A DNA stretch of 14,643 bases from Dehalococcoidia bacterium (GTDB lineage Bacteria; Chloroflexota; Dehalococcoidia; Dehalococcoidales; Fen-1064). The position numbers and the translations under genes were made by a program. This document shows, piece by piece, positions 6,596 through 13,836 of the stretch; position 1 is the stretch's first letter, and each line of letters begins with the position of its first letter. The notes under the pieces were generated by a model. That model worked only from the letters and a program-made list of their open reading frames with translations. It was not told the DNA's origin and did no database searches. Location of the stretch: contig PMCB01000031.1 in NCBI GenBank assembly GCA_003153955.1, positions 47,784 through 62,426 of the forward strand. The letters run 5' to 3'.

Positions 6596-6620
6596 TGGTG
6601 CGCCTGGAGGGATTCGAACC
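6596..6620 (-). repeat. tRNA 3'-end fragment (acceptor, T-loop and CCA), attachment-site-like
   Basis: Read on the minus strand this is half of a T-arm, the acceptor strand CAGGCGC, discriminator A and an encoded CCA. The segment 6599-6620 is identical over 22 bp to 7359-7380. The 5' half of the T stem (TCAGG) no longer pairs with CCCTC and no tRNA body precedes it, so it is not a functional tRNA. Confidence 0.7.
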
Positions 6621-6642
6621 TGAGACCAATAAGCTCGCCGTG

Positions 6643-6670
6643 TTCTAATAACAGCACTTTCGAGTATAAT
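6643..6670 (+). promoter_or_regulatory. Possible promoter of the OB-fold membrane protein
   Basis: TATAAT at 6665-6670 is perfect. The only upstream match is a poor TTCTAA 16 bp away. The leader to the ATG would be ~48 nt. Confidence 0.35.
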
Positions 6671-6724
6671 TAGTCAATATATTTGTTAATCGATGTATTT
6701 CTGGCGTATTGGGAGGACAGGTAT

Positions 6725-7249
6725 ATGTTGGGAATTGCCATTCTAGCTTTTTTACTTTGTTTGGGTATGACTATATGGAGCGGAGTTAATAAAAAGAAAG
6801 TTTTATATTGGATTATAGGTGGGGTAATTGCAGTTTGTGCTATTGGATTTTCAATCCCGTCAAGCCCAAGCACACCATCGACAATATTAACAACGCAAAG
6901 TTCTCCCATCTCTTCTGTTGAGCCTACCTATGATGATATATTTCGTTATAATGAGCAATATATTGGTAAACAAGTCAATTACCTTGCCGAGGTGATTCAG
7001 GTAAAGGATGATGGGGCAAACCAATTCAGATTAAGGGCTAACATTACTAAAGATGCTAATGGTTGGTCTGATACGGTATATCTGAACTATACAGGACAGC
7101 GTTTTTTAGAGAAGGACATTATTTATTTTAAAGGAACGATTAAGGGTCTCAAAACTTATACAACTGTCCGTGGCGATGACATAACTATCCCAGAGATAAA
7201 CATTATTCAAGCGAATCTAATCACGAAAGCAGGAGATAGAACGAATTAA
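6725..7249 (+). CDS. Two-TM membrane protein with extracytoplasmic OB-fold-like (tRNA_anti-like) domain
   Basis: This 174-aa protein starts at ATG 6725, chosen because GGGAGG lies 8 nt upstream; the longer frame to TTG 6683 has no ribosome binding site. Two hydrophobic helices (about 1-18 and 25-43) are followed by a Ser/Thr/Pro linker (SSPSTPSTILTTQSSP). The C-terminal domain (YDDIFRYNEQYIGKQVNYLAEVIQV...YFKGTIKGL) has the strand pattern of the OB-like tRNA_anti-like domain family (PF12869), found in many membrane-anchored proteins of Gram-positives and Chloroflexota; its ligand is unknown. It is the only gene between the two tRNA 3'-end fragments and may be cargo of a small integrated cassette. 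Confidence 0.78.
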   Translation: MLGIAILAFLLCLGMTIWSGVNKKKVLYWIIGGVIAVCAIGFSIPSSPSTPSTILTTQSSPISSVEPTYDDIFRYNEQYIGKQVNYLAEVIQVKDDGANQFRLRANITKDANGWSDTVYLNYTGQRFLEKDIIYFKGTIKGLKTYTTVRGDDITIPEINIIQANLITKAGDRTN

Positions 7250-7358
7250 GAGTCATCTCCTACTTACCTGGGCAAAACAACTCGTAAACAGAATAGTAAA
7301 ACGGTTGGAAGAGAATTATAGTAAATTACTTAAAAACGAATTTAGCTTCAAAAGGTAC

Positions 7359-7400
7359 TGCGCCTGGAGGGATTCGAACCCTCGACCACCAGTTTCGAAG
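7359..7400 (-). repeat. 3' half of tRNA-Arg(UCG): attachment-site remnant
   Basis: On the minus strand the 42 nt fold position by position onto tRNA nucleotides 32-73. They are anticodon loop CTTCGAA (anticodon UCG), 3' anticodon strand ACTGG, variable loop TGGTC, a perfect T-arm GAGGG-TTCGAAT-CCCTC, acceptor strand CAGGCGC and discriminator A. CCA is not encoded. The next bases (TACAA) cannot pair with ACTGG, so the similarity ends exactly at the anticodon loop, a normal crossover point of tyrosine-recombinase elements. No 5' half (GCGCCTG...) is found anywhere in the window. Confidence 0.8.
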
Positions 7401-7498
7401 TTGTATGCAATCGCGTATTATAGCCTCAGAAACCGTACAAATGCAAACAACAACAAACAACATTTTAGCCTCAATTTATTTCGCTGACTCAAATAAGT

Positions 7499-7516
7499 GT
7501 GACCATTTTGGTGACC
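7499..7516. repeat. GTGACC...GTGACC motif, matching the end of the window
   Basis: GTGACCATTTTGGTGACC contains the direct repeat GTGACC at a 12-bp period and an inner inverted ACC/GGT. The same motif, one T shorter, is at 14627-14643. It lies 99 bp from the tRNA-Arg fragment. The gap 7250-7803 holds these repeats, the tRNA fragment and a promoter module; the open frames across it are spurious. Confidence 0.6.
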
Positions 7517-7601
7517 AATTGGGTGCAAAGAAAATATCGAATCCGGTATGCGCTTGTTGCCTAAGATATATGCGTTATTTTTGCAACCTGTTTAACCTTT
7601 G

Positions 7602-7647
7602 TAACCTGGGTACAAGGGTTAGTATAGTTAAATAAAATGTGTATATA
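7602..7647 (+). promoter_or_regulatory. Promoter module, copy A (upstream of the propeller gene)
   Basis: These 46 bp match 9481-9526 at 40 positions without gaps; the last 22 are identical. TATATA (7642-7647) would be the -10 and TTAGTA (7619-7624), 17 bp upstream, a weakened -35. AACC recurs at 7585, 7594 and 7603, every 9 bp. The leader to the next ATG would be ~150 nt. Confidence 0.5.
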
Positions 7648-7803
7648 GCAATTCCATTTATGTCTAGATTGAAAAATCAATGCAAAGATTTCCCCATGAT
7701 ATCGTATAAATAATTAGATGGGTCTTTAAAATGGTAAAATTTGATGAAATGTTGCGGGTATTAGTTATATGTGTCAGGAATTATTTCCTCGTCAATGAGA
7801 TAA

Positions 7804-8838
7804 ATGATGTTTGATAAAGGGCTCCGGTTATTAGGAATTGTTGGTTGTTGTGCAATTCTTCTGTTTGGATTACTTGGATGTATGCCCACCCCACCCGCTA
7901 ATTTTGTATCAACAGGCGGGCCGGTTGGCTTCAGTGTGTATGCTATCACTAAAGGGCCAGATGGTAATTTGTGGTTCACAGAACCAAATATAAATGGGGA
8001 TAAAATCGGTAAAATATCCCCTAAAAATGGCAAAGTTACCAAATATAATCTTGCTAGTAACAGTGTTGGCTCAGACGGAATTTGCGCCGGCCCTGATGGT
8101 AATATATGGTTCACTGACGGAAACCAAATTGGTAAAATATCCCCAAAGAGCGGTAAAATCACGGATTATTCTGTTCCCGGGGGTGGTGCCAATGACATAA
8201 CTACTGGACCAGATGGTAACTTATGGTTTACTGATGGGTATACCAATCAAATCGGTAAAATCTCACCAATAAACGGAAAAGTCACTGAGTACCCTATTCC
8301 CACAAAATCCGCTGGCCCCGACAGCATAACAGCTGGTCCGGATGGTAACCTGTGGTTCACAGAAGAAGAGAGTGACCAAATTGGTAGAATTTCTCCCATT
8401 ACCAGCACAATTACAGAATATGCTGTTCCTTCGGCTTACTCTGACCCTTGCAGCATCACTGCCGGACCTGATGGTAATATTTGGTTCACAGAACACGAGG
8501 GCAACAAAATAGGTAAAATCGACCCGGCTACTTGTGTCATCACAGAATATATTATTCCTCCTTCTCAAAACGATACTTACGTCGTTGACAGCATTACCGC
8601 TGGTCCCGATGGCAACCTGTGGTTCGTTGTATGTCAAGGGAACGTAATCGATAAAATCTCTCCAGGCACTGGTGCTATCACCGAATATCCCATTCTTTCT
8701 TCAGACTTTGGCAACGAGCTTAATGAGATTACCGCAGGTCCTGATGGCAATTTATGGTTCACTTTTGGGGGAGGAAACAAAATCGGTAAAATCTCTCCGT
8801 CTACGGGTGCCATAACTGATTATAATGTGGGCTATTAA
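7804..8838 (+). CDS. Lipoprotein with seven-bladed beta-propeller, streptogramin lyase (Vgb)-like
   Basis: A 344-aa exported protein whose signal peptide ends in lipobox LLGC (C26), so it is probably a lipid-anchored surface protein. It contains seven repeats of ~42-45 residues with the signature I-T-A-GPDGN-L/I-WFT-E/D...NKIGKISP-G-ITEY, starting near residues 48, 93 and 132 and running to the C-terminus. Seven blades is the architecture of virginiamycin B lyase. In Vgb the catalytic His residues, as I recall them, lie two residues before the I of I-x-x-GPDG. Here those positions are D, C, N or similar and only one His occurs in the propeller (FTEHEG). A lyase function is therefore doubtful and a binding role more likely. 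ATG 7804 (or 7807) lacks a clear Shine-Dalgarno. Confidence 0.9.
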   Translation: MMFDKGLRLLGIVGCCAILLFGLLGCMPTPPANFVSTGGPVGFSVYAITKGPDGNLWFTEPNINGDKIGKISPKNGKVTKYNLASNSVGSDGICAGPDGNIWFTDGNQIGKISPKSGKITDYSVPGGGANDITTGPDGNLWFTDGYTNQIGKISPINGKVTEYPIPTKSAGPDSITAGPDGNLWFTEEESDQIGRISPITSTITEYAVPSAYSDPCSITAGPDGNIWFTEHEGNKIGKIDPATCVITEYIIPPSQNDTYVVDSITAGPDGNLWFVVCQGNVIDKISPGTGAITEYPILSSDFGNELNEITAGPDGNLWFTFGGGNKIGKISPSTGAITDYNVGY

Positions 8839-8902
8839 ATTGTCGACCTCACTTCTTAATACGAAACTAAGCTACCACCTAACTATATGAGAATCTATTC
8901 GT

Positions 8903-8908
8903 TATAAT
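8903..8908 (+). promoter_or_regulatory. Candidate -10 box before the small NVSTEPI lipoprotein
   Basis: A perfect TATAAT with no recognisable -35 at 16-18 bp. AGGA at 8926-8929 serves as the ribosome binding site 8 nt before the ATG. The predicted leader is ~23 nt. Confidence 0.45.
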
Positions 8909-8937
8909 AGATGTGAGCTAAAGATAGGAATCCGTAC

Positions 8938-9408
8938 ATGAAAAATAATTTACGCAAAATATTACCAATATCCATTCTTGTAATGATAAGTGCTCTGACT
9001 CTTTCCGCCTGCCAGACAAAGACAACATCACCAATAACGACAACAACTTCAACCACCGACGTTACAAATCCGCAACCTGTTGATGTTTTATCTGTTCAAG
9101 GCCCATTGCCACCGATTAATCCCGGCGGCCCGAACGTTGAAATAACACTGAAGAATGTGTCTACAGAGCCTATCATTTCTTTGACTGCTATTTTTACGAA
9201 TCTGGGACCTCATGATTTTGACTTCAATTTTGAAGTTGGTTCTGTTAATCCTTTATCACCGGGTGCAAGTATTAGCGATACCCAGTCATTAATTGATGGA
9301 GGATTTAGCAATAATGTTTTATATCCTCTTACCATAGAAGGAACTCTGCAAAGTGGCGCAACATTTTCTTATATTGAACAGGTGGAGATTGTAGAGCCAC
9401 TTAATTAA
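8938..9408 (+). CDS. Small lipoprotein made of one NVSTEPI-type beta domain
   Basis: A 156-aa protein with signal peptide and lipobox LSAC (C25), a Thr-rich tether (TTTTSTTDVT), then one ~105-residue beta domain. That domain aligns with the C-terminal domain of the 351-aa lipoprotein at 11937: VEITLKNVSTEPI-SL against VELNLENVSTEPIVSL, then DF-FNFEV and NPLSPG-SI. The pattern (a beta sandwich commenting on residual differences between N and C strands) resembles the FxLYD/DUF-type domains of bacterial lipoproteins, but I do not recognise a named family. ATG has AGGA 8 nt upstream. Cell location would be the outer face of the membrane; the role is unknown. Confidence 0.8.
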   Translation: MKNNLRKILPISILVMISALTLSACQTKTTSPITTTTSTTDVTNPQPVDVLSVQGPLPPINPGGPNVEITLKNVSTEPIISLTAIFTNLGPHDFDFNFEVGSVNPLSPGASISDTQSLIDGGFSNNVLYPLTIEGTLQSGATFSYIEQVEIVEPLN

Positions 9409-9480
9409 AAACACCCTTAACAATTGAGAAGAGCCACGCATGCCTATATATACTATTATTTGCAAACCAACTAACCTGTT

Positions 9481-9526
9481 TAACCCGGGTATAAGTGTTG
9501 ATAAAGTTAAATAAAATGTGTATATA
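9481..9526 (+). promoter_or_regulatory. Promoter module, copy B (upstream of the pseudo-protease gene)
   Basis: This is the second copy of the 46-bp module at 7602. Here the hexamers are better: TTGATA (9498-9503), a 17-bp spacer and TATATA (9521-9526). The expected leader to the ATG at 9640 is ~107 nt. Confidence 0.6.
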
Positions 9527-9639
9527 TAGTTGCACTGAGCTTACAAGGTGTTGATAAATCAAATAAGAAGGAAGATAATTATTTCAAGGATATTGTTCAG
9601 AGAAATAATCATATGCACAAAGCTAGATAAGAATGAATT

Positions 9640-10932
9640 ATGTTTAAAAAGAGAGTGTGGCTATTAGGTATTTGTATTCTTTATATTCTGGGTATATTTG
9701 GGTTAATAGGATATCTCATTATTACGCCCACTAAGGCTACAACAACAATTGTAAAAACGTCGGTTATAACTTCAACGCCGACGACAACACCGACTACAAA
9801 TTCTTCACCTAATACTTCCGTTATTCCATCCACTACCAGCCCATCTACTCTTACTACTGCTACAACCTTATCGACCACTACACAAAGTGCTTCATCATCT
9901 CCAGCTATTGAGTCAACAATTGATTCCGTGGTGCAGGTATGGATAATTGACCCAAGTGCAGGCACCAAGAATTTTGAGGCTCTCGGAGTGCCGGTTGGAG
10001 ACGGCACAGCTATCCTGACTATCATTGATTATGAGGATTACGCGCCTGCAAACGGAGACATAGAAGTAACAACTCAAAATAATGAAACATTTTTGGCTTC
10101 AATCCAGGCAATCGACGCCCGTACCGGTGCAACCCTGCTGAAATTGGATTCAGGTAATTTACCCCCGGTTACTACCAGAGATCCGTCAACGCTCAAGACA
10201 AATGAACCGTTAATTGTTTGGGCACAAATCAATTCTAACCCTGTTCCGGAAGCTACCGAGGTAATAGGAGGCCCCGATACATCGCCGAACTCAGTACCTC
10301 TTTATTTTGGAGTTCATCTACCCGACGGGGTCTACGGTGGGGCCATAACTCAAGGGGCAGTGGTAACAGACCAAAACGGCAAAGTGCTGGGACTGGAGGG
10401 CGTTTATGATTATAGACTCATTATTCTTCTCGGACCCATTGGTCGAATCCCTCCCATAATAAGCATTGACAGTGCTGCGGAATTACTCTCCCCATTTGCT
10501 AATCTGCAACCATGGGCCAATGGTCCCTATTTATTCACTTCCAATGTAATTGGAAATTATATCGGAAGTTATGACGAAAACGGTAGCGCTTACCCAGTTT
10601 TGGCAAATGCCATCACTCAGGTGCTAAATGAACTAGGAGCACCTTTATCAACGAGTGATTTGCCTCATACTTTCTTGTCATACACATGGTCGAACGCAAT
10701 CCCTCAATCATCGGATGGGCATTTGCTGACCACTATTTTTCCCCGGCCCGTAAATCTTTGTAATTCTGCCGGCACGGTGCTGGCACAAGCCAAATGGATC
10801 GGTATCCAATGGGACAGGAGCAATGGCAAACTGAGCCGAGTGGTTTACGGTAGCACGGCCTATATGATAGATGGTAGTTTTGAGATTATCGGTGACACCA
10901 GTGTTCTGGATAGTGTATTCCAGACACATTGA
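9640..10932 (+). CDS. Membrane-anchored protein with degenerate trypsin-like (S1C) fold, probable pseudo-protease
   Basis: A 430-aa protein with an uncleaved hydrophobic helix (about 6-28), a Thr/Ser-rich stalk (31-90) and a C-terminal extracytoplasmic part. Residues 95-260 follow the order of HtrA-like serine proteases: VVQVWI, GVPVGDGTAILTIIDYEDY where GSGxI..LTxxHV is expected, ASIQAIDARTGATLLKL where A-VVG-D-TDLAVLKV is expected, and GAITQGAVVTDQNGKVLGLEG where GNSGGPLVN-GxVIGI is expected. All three catalytic residues (His, Asp, Ser) appear to be replaced, so it probably binds rather than cleaves. The last ~150 residues are unassigned. The Shine-Dalgarno is weak. It is followed after 47 bp by the Ig-like lipoprotein. 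The trypsin-fold reading is inference from motif order. Confidence 0.72.
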   Translation: MFKKRVWLLGICILYILGIFGLIGYLIITPTKATTTIVKTSVITSTPTTTPTTNSSPNTSVIPSTTSPSTLTTATTLSTTTQSASSSPAIESTIDSVVQVWIIDPSAGTKNFEALGVPVGDGTAILTIIDYEDYAPANGDIEVTTQNNETFLASIQAIDARTGATLLKLDSGNLPPVTTRDPSTLKTNEPLIVWAQINSNPVPEATEVIGGPDTSPNSVPLYFGVHLPDGVYGGAITQGAVVTDQNGKVLGLEGVYDYRLIILLGPIGRIPPIISIDSAAELLSPFANLQPWANGPYLFTSNVIGNYIGSYDENGSAYPVLANAITQVLNELGAPLSTSDLPHTFLSYTWSNAIPQSSDGHLLTTIFPRPVNLCNSAGTVLAQAKWIGIQWDRSNGKLSRVVYGSTAYMIDGSFEIIGDTSVLDSVFQTH

Positions 10933-10979
10933 GCGACCGGAATGCTTAGGACGAATAATTGTGTTTGGAGTTGAGAAAA

Positions 10980-11903
10980 ATGAAGAATCGGATGAGGATA
11001 CTCTTACTTTCAATAACACTAACTGTGCTAATTCTTTCTACTAGTTGCGCTCCGTCGAAAACCCCCACCATCACGACAAATTCGTTACCGGAAGGGACAG
11101 AAGGTCAAGCATATTCGCAGACTCTTAAAGTGCATGGAGGAACACCTCCTTATATTTGGTCAACAATGGGAGGTGAACTGCCAATAGGGCTACAGCTCAA
11201 CGCTACCCACGGCGTCATTTCAGGTACACCCATTATTGCGAGTAATCCGTCTTTCGTAACTTTCCAAGTGACCGACAATTTGAAAACGATAGCCTTCAAA
11301 CAAATATTGATGACTGTTAACCCCGCGACTACACCTACAGCGACCACAACATTTAACATTGTTGGCCCAACCTCATCCAGCTCGACGAATGGCCTAAATT
11401 TATCGCTTTTAGTTGATGCAACTCCTAATGTTCAGCACCAGATTTCAATAACTCTCGATGAAACTAATACACTATCGGAAATTAATAATGTTCCCGTATC
11501 TGACAATTGGTTATACAAAGGGTTAGGTGTTGCTCCCTGCAACTTTACCTCTCCCTATGGAATAGCAATGTTTTCGGGAGACTATAATTCTTCAAATTTA
11601 TCGACAGGGACACCTCTCACACTTTATAATCCCCATGTAGCTCGGTTATGTCCCACAAATTATCCAGTAATCTCCTATTCCTTTCTCCCTTCGCTTGATT
11701 GGGCACAAGTCATTGAAAATCCTGCTAATCAATTAAATAACTCTCAGCAAATGAAATATGAACTTACTATAAACGGATATTGGCCTGATGATAACTTCAG
11801 CTCTAATTCACAGTTAACCAGTTTTGCTCCCGGGGTTTATACCGTTGTGGGTGGTGACGAATGGGGTAATTTAATCGTTCTACATTTCAACGTTACGAAC
11901 TAA
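10980..11903 (+). CDS. Lipoprotein: putative Ig domain plus GVYTVVGGDEWG domain
   Basis: This 307-aa protein starts at ATG 10980, with GGAG 9 nt upstream; the longer frame to TTG 10959 would bury the signal peptide. The lipobox is STSC (C23). Residues ~34-114 (LPEGTEGQAYSQTL...GGTPPYIW...LP-GL-L...GVISGTP) are a clear He_PIG-type putative Ig domain (PF05345), usual in surface adhesins. Residues ~135-307 form a second domain shared with the next gene: DETNTLS..NN-PVSDNW, YGIA-F-GDY, PLTLY-P, ELTINGYW and the ending GVYTVVGGDEWGNL-VLHF. The stop is 33 bp before the next ATG, so they are probably co-transcribed. The function of the shared domain is unknown. Confidence 0.85.
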   Translation: MKNRMRILLLSITLTVLILSTSCAPSKTPTITTNSLPEGTEGQAYSQTLKVHGGTPPYIWSTMGGELPIGLQLNATHGVISGTPIIASNPSFVTFQVTDNLKTIAFKQILMTVNPATTPTATTTFNIVGPTSSSSTNGLNLSLLVDATPNVQHQISITLDETNTLSEINNVPVSDNWLYKGLGVAPCNFTSPYGIAMFSGDYNSSNLSTGTPLTLYNPHVARLCPTNYPVISYSFLPSLDWAQVIENPANQLNNSQQMKYELTINGYWPDDNFSSNSQLTSFAPGVYTVVGGDEWGNLIVLHFNVTN

Positions 11904-11936
11904 CAAACATATTATTAATCGAAAGTTGGATGAGAA

Positions 11937-12992
11937 ATGAAACACTGGACTAGAATTATTATCGGAGTGGCATCTATTAGTTTGTTAGCTGCAGGGTGTA
12001 GCAAAATTATTGTTACTCAAAACACTACTCAAACCGAACCGCCAACGATATATAACACTATTGGGCTCAATTCAGCCGCAGCTAAATCTGCAAACGGCTT
12101 GAGTTTTTCTGTTTCAACGGATCTTACAACATATCAACCCGGTCAAGAGGTTGAAGTAGTTGTAGACGAAAAAAATACGCTTTCTAAAACCAATAATATA
12201 CCCATATCGGACGATTGGTCTTTAGACGGATTGATAAGAATGTATTTTGGTCCAGTCGGCTATCCTGATGTTCCGTATGGGATAGCTGTCTATCGGGGAG
12301 ATTATCCATCGGCAAACTTTTCCACGTTGACGCCGCTTAATCTTTATGACCCAAGTTTAACTTACTTGGCTACCCCGGTTTTTGCCCCGACCTCTTACTC
12401 ATTTGAACCTTTGAGTGATATTGCTGATATCATCCCGGGTAAAAACATCCCCAGTGCTGATGCCGGTTCAAACGCGACTAATCAGCAAATCAGTGCTGAA
12501 ATTACATTAAAAGGATATTGGACGAACAGTTCTGTTCCCAACTTCACTTACTTTGATCCAGGCGTATATACTGTCGTGGGTGGGGATGAATGGGGTAATT
12601 TAGTATTTGTACATTTCACAGTATCGAATGCTGTTGCCACCAATACTCCCGCTGTAAATTCCGAAAACGCTCCGGTTAAAGTTATTTGCATATCAAACCC
12701 ACATTTAAACCCTCCGACAGACTCCCCGACAGTAGAATTAAATTTGGAGAACGTTTCTACCGAGCCAATCGTATCTTTGGACGCCGTTTTGATTGAATTT
12801 GCTCCCCAGGACTATAATTTCGGCTTTAATGTTAGCCTGGATAACCCTTTGCTCTCCAGGACGAATGTAATCGGGTTCAGTGACCTGTTCCAGGGAGCTT
12901 TTGGCGACGGTATTGCCTATTCGCTGAAAATCAGCGGCACATACCGGAACGGGAAAACATTTACTTTCGCGTGGGAACCACCAAGTAATTAA
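11937..12992 (+). CDS. Lipoprotein: GVYTVVGGDEWG domain plus NVSTEPI domain
   Basis: A 351-aa exported protein with lipobox AAGC (C21). Residues ~50-231 are the domain shared with the preceding gene (DEKNTLSKTNN-PISDDW, YGIAVYRGDY, PLNLYDP, SYSFEPLSD, LKGYW, GVYTVVGGDEWGNL). Residues ~245-351 are the NVSTEPI domain that also makes up the small lipoprotein at 8938. It therefore joins two modules found separately in its neighbours, pointing to local duplication and domain shuffling. A GGATGAG stretch serves as ribosome binding site. It is followed after 14 bp by the next gene, so these form one operon. No catalytic motif is seen; a structural or ligand-binding role at the cell surface is the safest reading. 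Confidence 0.83.
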   Translation: MKHWTRIIIGVASISLLAAGCSKIIVTQNTTQTEPPTIYNTIGLNSAAAKSANGLSFSVSTDLTTYQPGQEVEVVVDEKNTLSKTNNIPISDDWSLDGLIRMYFGPVGYPDVPYGIAVYRGDYPSANFSTLTPLNLYDPSLTYLATPVFAPTSYSFEPLSDIADIIPGKNIPSADAGSNATNQQISAEITLKGYWTNSSVPNFTYFDPGVYTVVGGDEWGNLVFVHFTVSNAVATNTPAVNSENAPVKVICISNPHLNPPTDSPTVELNLENVSTEPIVSLDAVLIEFAPQDYNFGFNVSLDNPLLSRTNVIGFSDLFQGAFGDGIAYSLKISGTYRNGKTFTFAWEPPSN

Positions 12993-13006
12993 ACAGGAAT
13001 GCATAA

Positions 13007-13243
13007 ATGAAAAGATGGATATATGTCAGTTTATCGTTACTTACTTTGTTCAGCCTGTCATTGAGTCACTGCAGCAGTGTAAAAGCAGACCCGGCAACAT
13101 TAATTGCGACTCCGTCCGGTTCAGTGCAGCCAATCGAACCACCGATTAACGATGCGGCCATTTTGTTTATGGGAATACTGGCGATTGAAATAATTGTGCT
13201 CCTGGCGGTGATATGGGCGGCATGGCGCCGCGGTCGGCGGTAA
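13007..13243 (+). CDS. Small exported membrane protein, signal peptide plus C-terminal TM helix
   Basis: A 78-aa protein. The first ~27 residues are a signal peptide; HCSS is not a good lipobox and cleavage at VKA-D is more likely. A short Pro-rich segment (SVQPIEPPIND) follows, then one hydrophobic helix (about 50-72) ending in the positive-stop tail RRGRR. The topology would be type I, with only ~20 residues outside, a layout seen in small partner subunits of membrane complexes. AGGA lies 8 nt before the ATG. It is translated 14 bp after the upstream lipoprotein, so it is probably in its operon. No family is recognised. Confidence 0.7.
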   Translation: MKRWIYVSLSLLTLFSLSLSHCSSVKADPATLIATPSGSVQPIEPPINDAAILFMGILAIEIIVLLAVIWAAWRRGRR

Positions 13244-13286
13244 AAGCGATGGCAAACCCTAATTGCTTTTCTAACGGAGACAAAAC

Positions 13287-13835
13287 ATGAAAAAACGATT
13301 GAAATTATGGCTATTATTGATTCTGGTTGTTTCAGTTGCGTTCGGAGCGAGTTCTTGCACCCAGAACGTAACTTCGGGTACCAATTCAAAATATAAAACT
13401 TATACTCTGAAACACTATGGGGTTTCCTTTTCCTTTGAATATCCGGTTGGCTACAAAACAATTCTCTCGTATATTCAAGATAATACAGAAGCTTCTATCG
13501 GTGTCCATTTTAGCTGGCACGGGGCTGACCCGATTTTTGGCATCGATATCAACAGTCCTATCGCAGAGCAGGTAGACCCTACCACTGCTGCAAATACGGC
13601 GGGTTCGCATACCCCAGATGAAGAAATTGAAAGAATATCAATCGCGATTGCTGGAATTACAGGCGAACTGGTTGCATATAATTCTGGTTATCAATACGCT
13701 CCTTCAATAAACCGGGCGGTATATTTCGACGTTAACGGAGTTCTCTGGAGTATTTCCATATATTCAAGCACTGCGAATGCTGATAAAGCTGAAAACGATT
13801 TCGAGCATATTATCAGCACTTTTAAGGTCAATTGA
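13287..13835 (+). CDS. Lipoprotein with PsbP/LpqN-like beta domain
   Basis: A 182-aa protein with signal peptide and lipobox ASSC (C24). The mature part (YTLKHYGVSFSFEYPVGY...RAVYFDVNGVLWSISIYS...ADKAENDFEHIISTFKV) has the strand order and the typical ending of PsbP-like lipoproteins, where the ending reads roughly a-x-x-FD-ILxSFk. Function in bacteria is generally unknown. GGAGA lies 6 nt before the ATG. The spacing of 43 bp from the small membrane protein allows co-transcription. The stop TGA at 13833 directly abuts the remnant of the next gene. Confidence 0.78.
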   Translation: MKKRLKLWLLLILVVSVAFGASSCTQNVTSGTNSKYKTYTLKHYGVSFSFEYPVGYKTILSYIQDNTEASIGVHFSWHGADPIFGIDINSPIAEQVDPTTAANTAGSHTPDEEIERISIAIAGITGELVAYNSGYQYAPSINRAVYFDVNGVLWSISIYSSTANADKAENDFEHIISTFKVN

Positions 13836-13836
13836 T

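Noticed and set aside
7305..7487. Open frame reading ...WRDSNPRPP...
   Set aside because: It is the translation of the tRNA 3' end on the opposite strand, a well-known source of false proteins. It has no ribosome binding site or domain.
7585..7610. AACC repeats as iterons or a CRISPR array
   Set aside because: There are only three short units, and no repeat-spacer structure or replication gene; treated as part of the promoter module.
7804..8838. Calling the propeller a functional virginiamycin B lyase (vgb)
   Set aside because: The family fold matches, but the expected catalytic His positions are not His and the protein is lipid-anchored.
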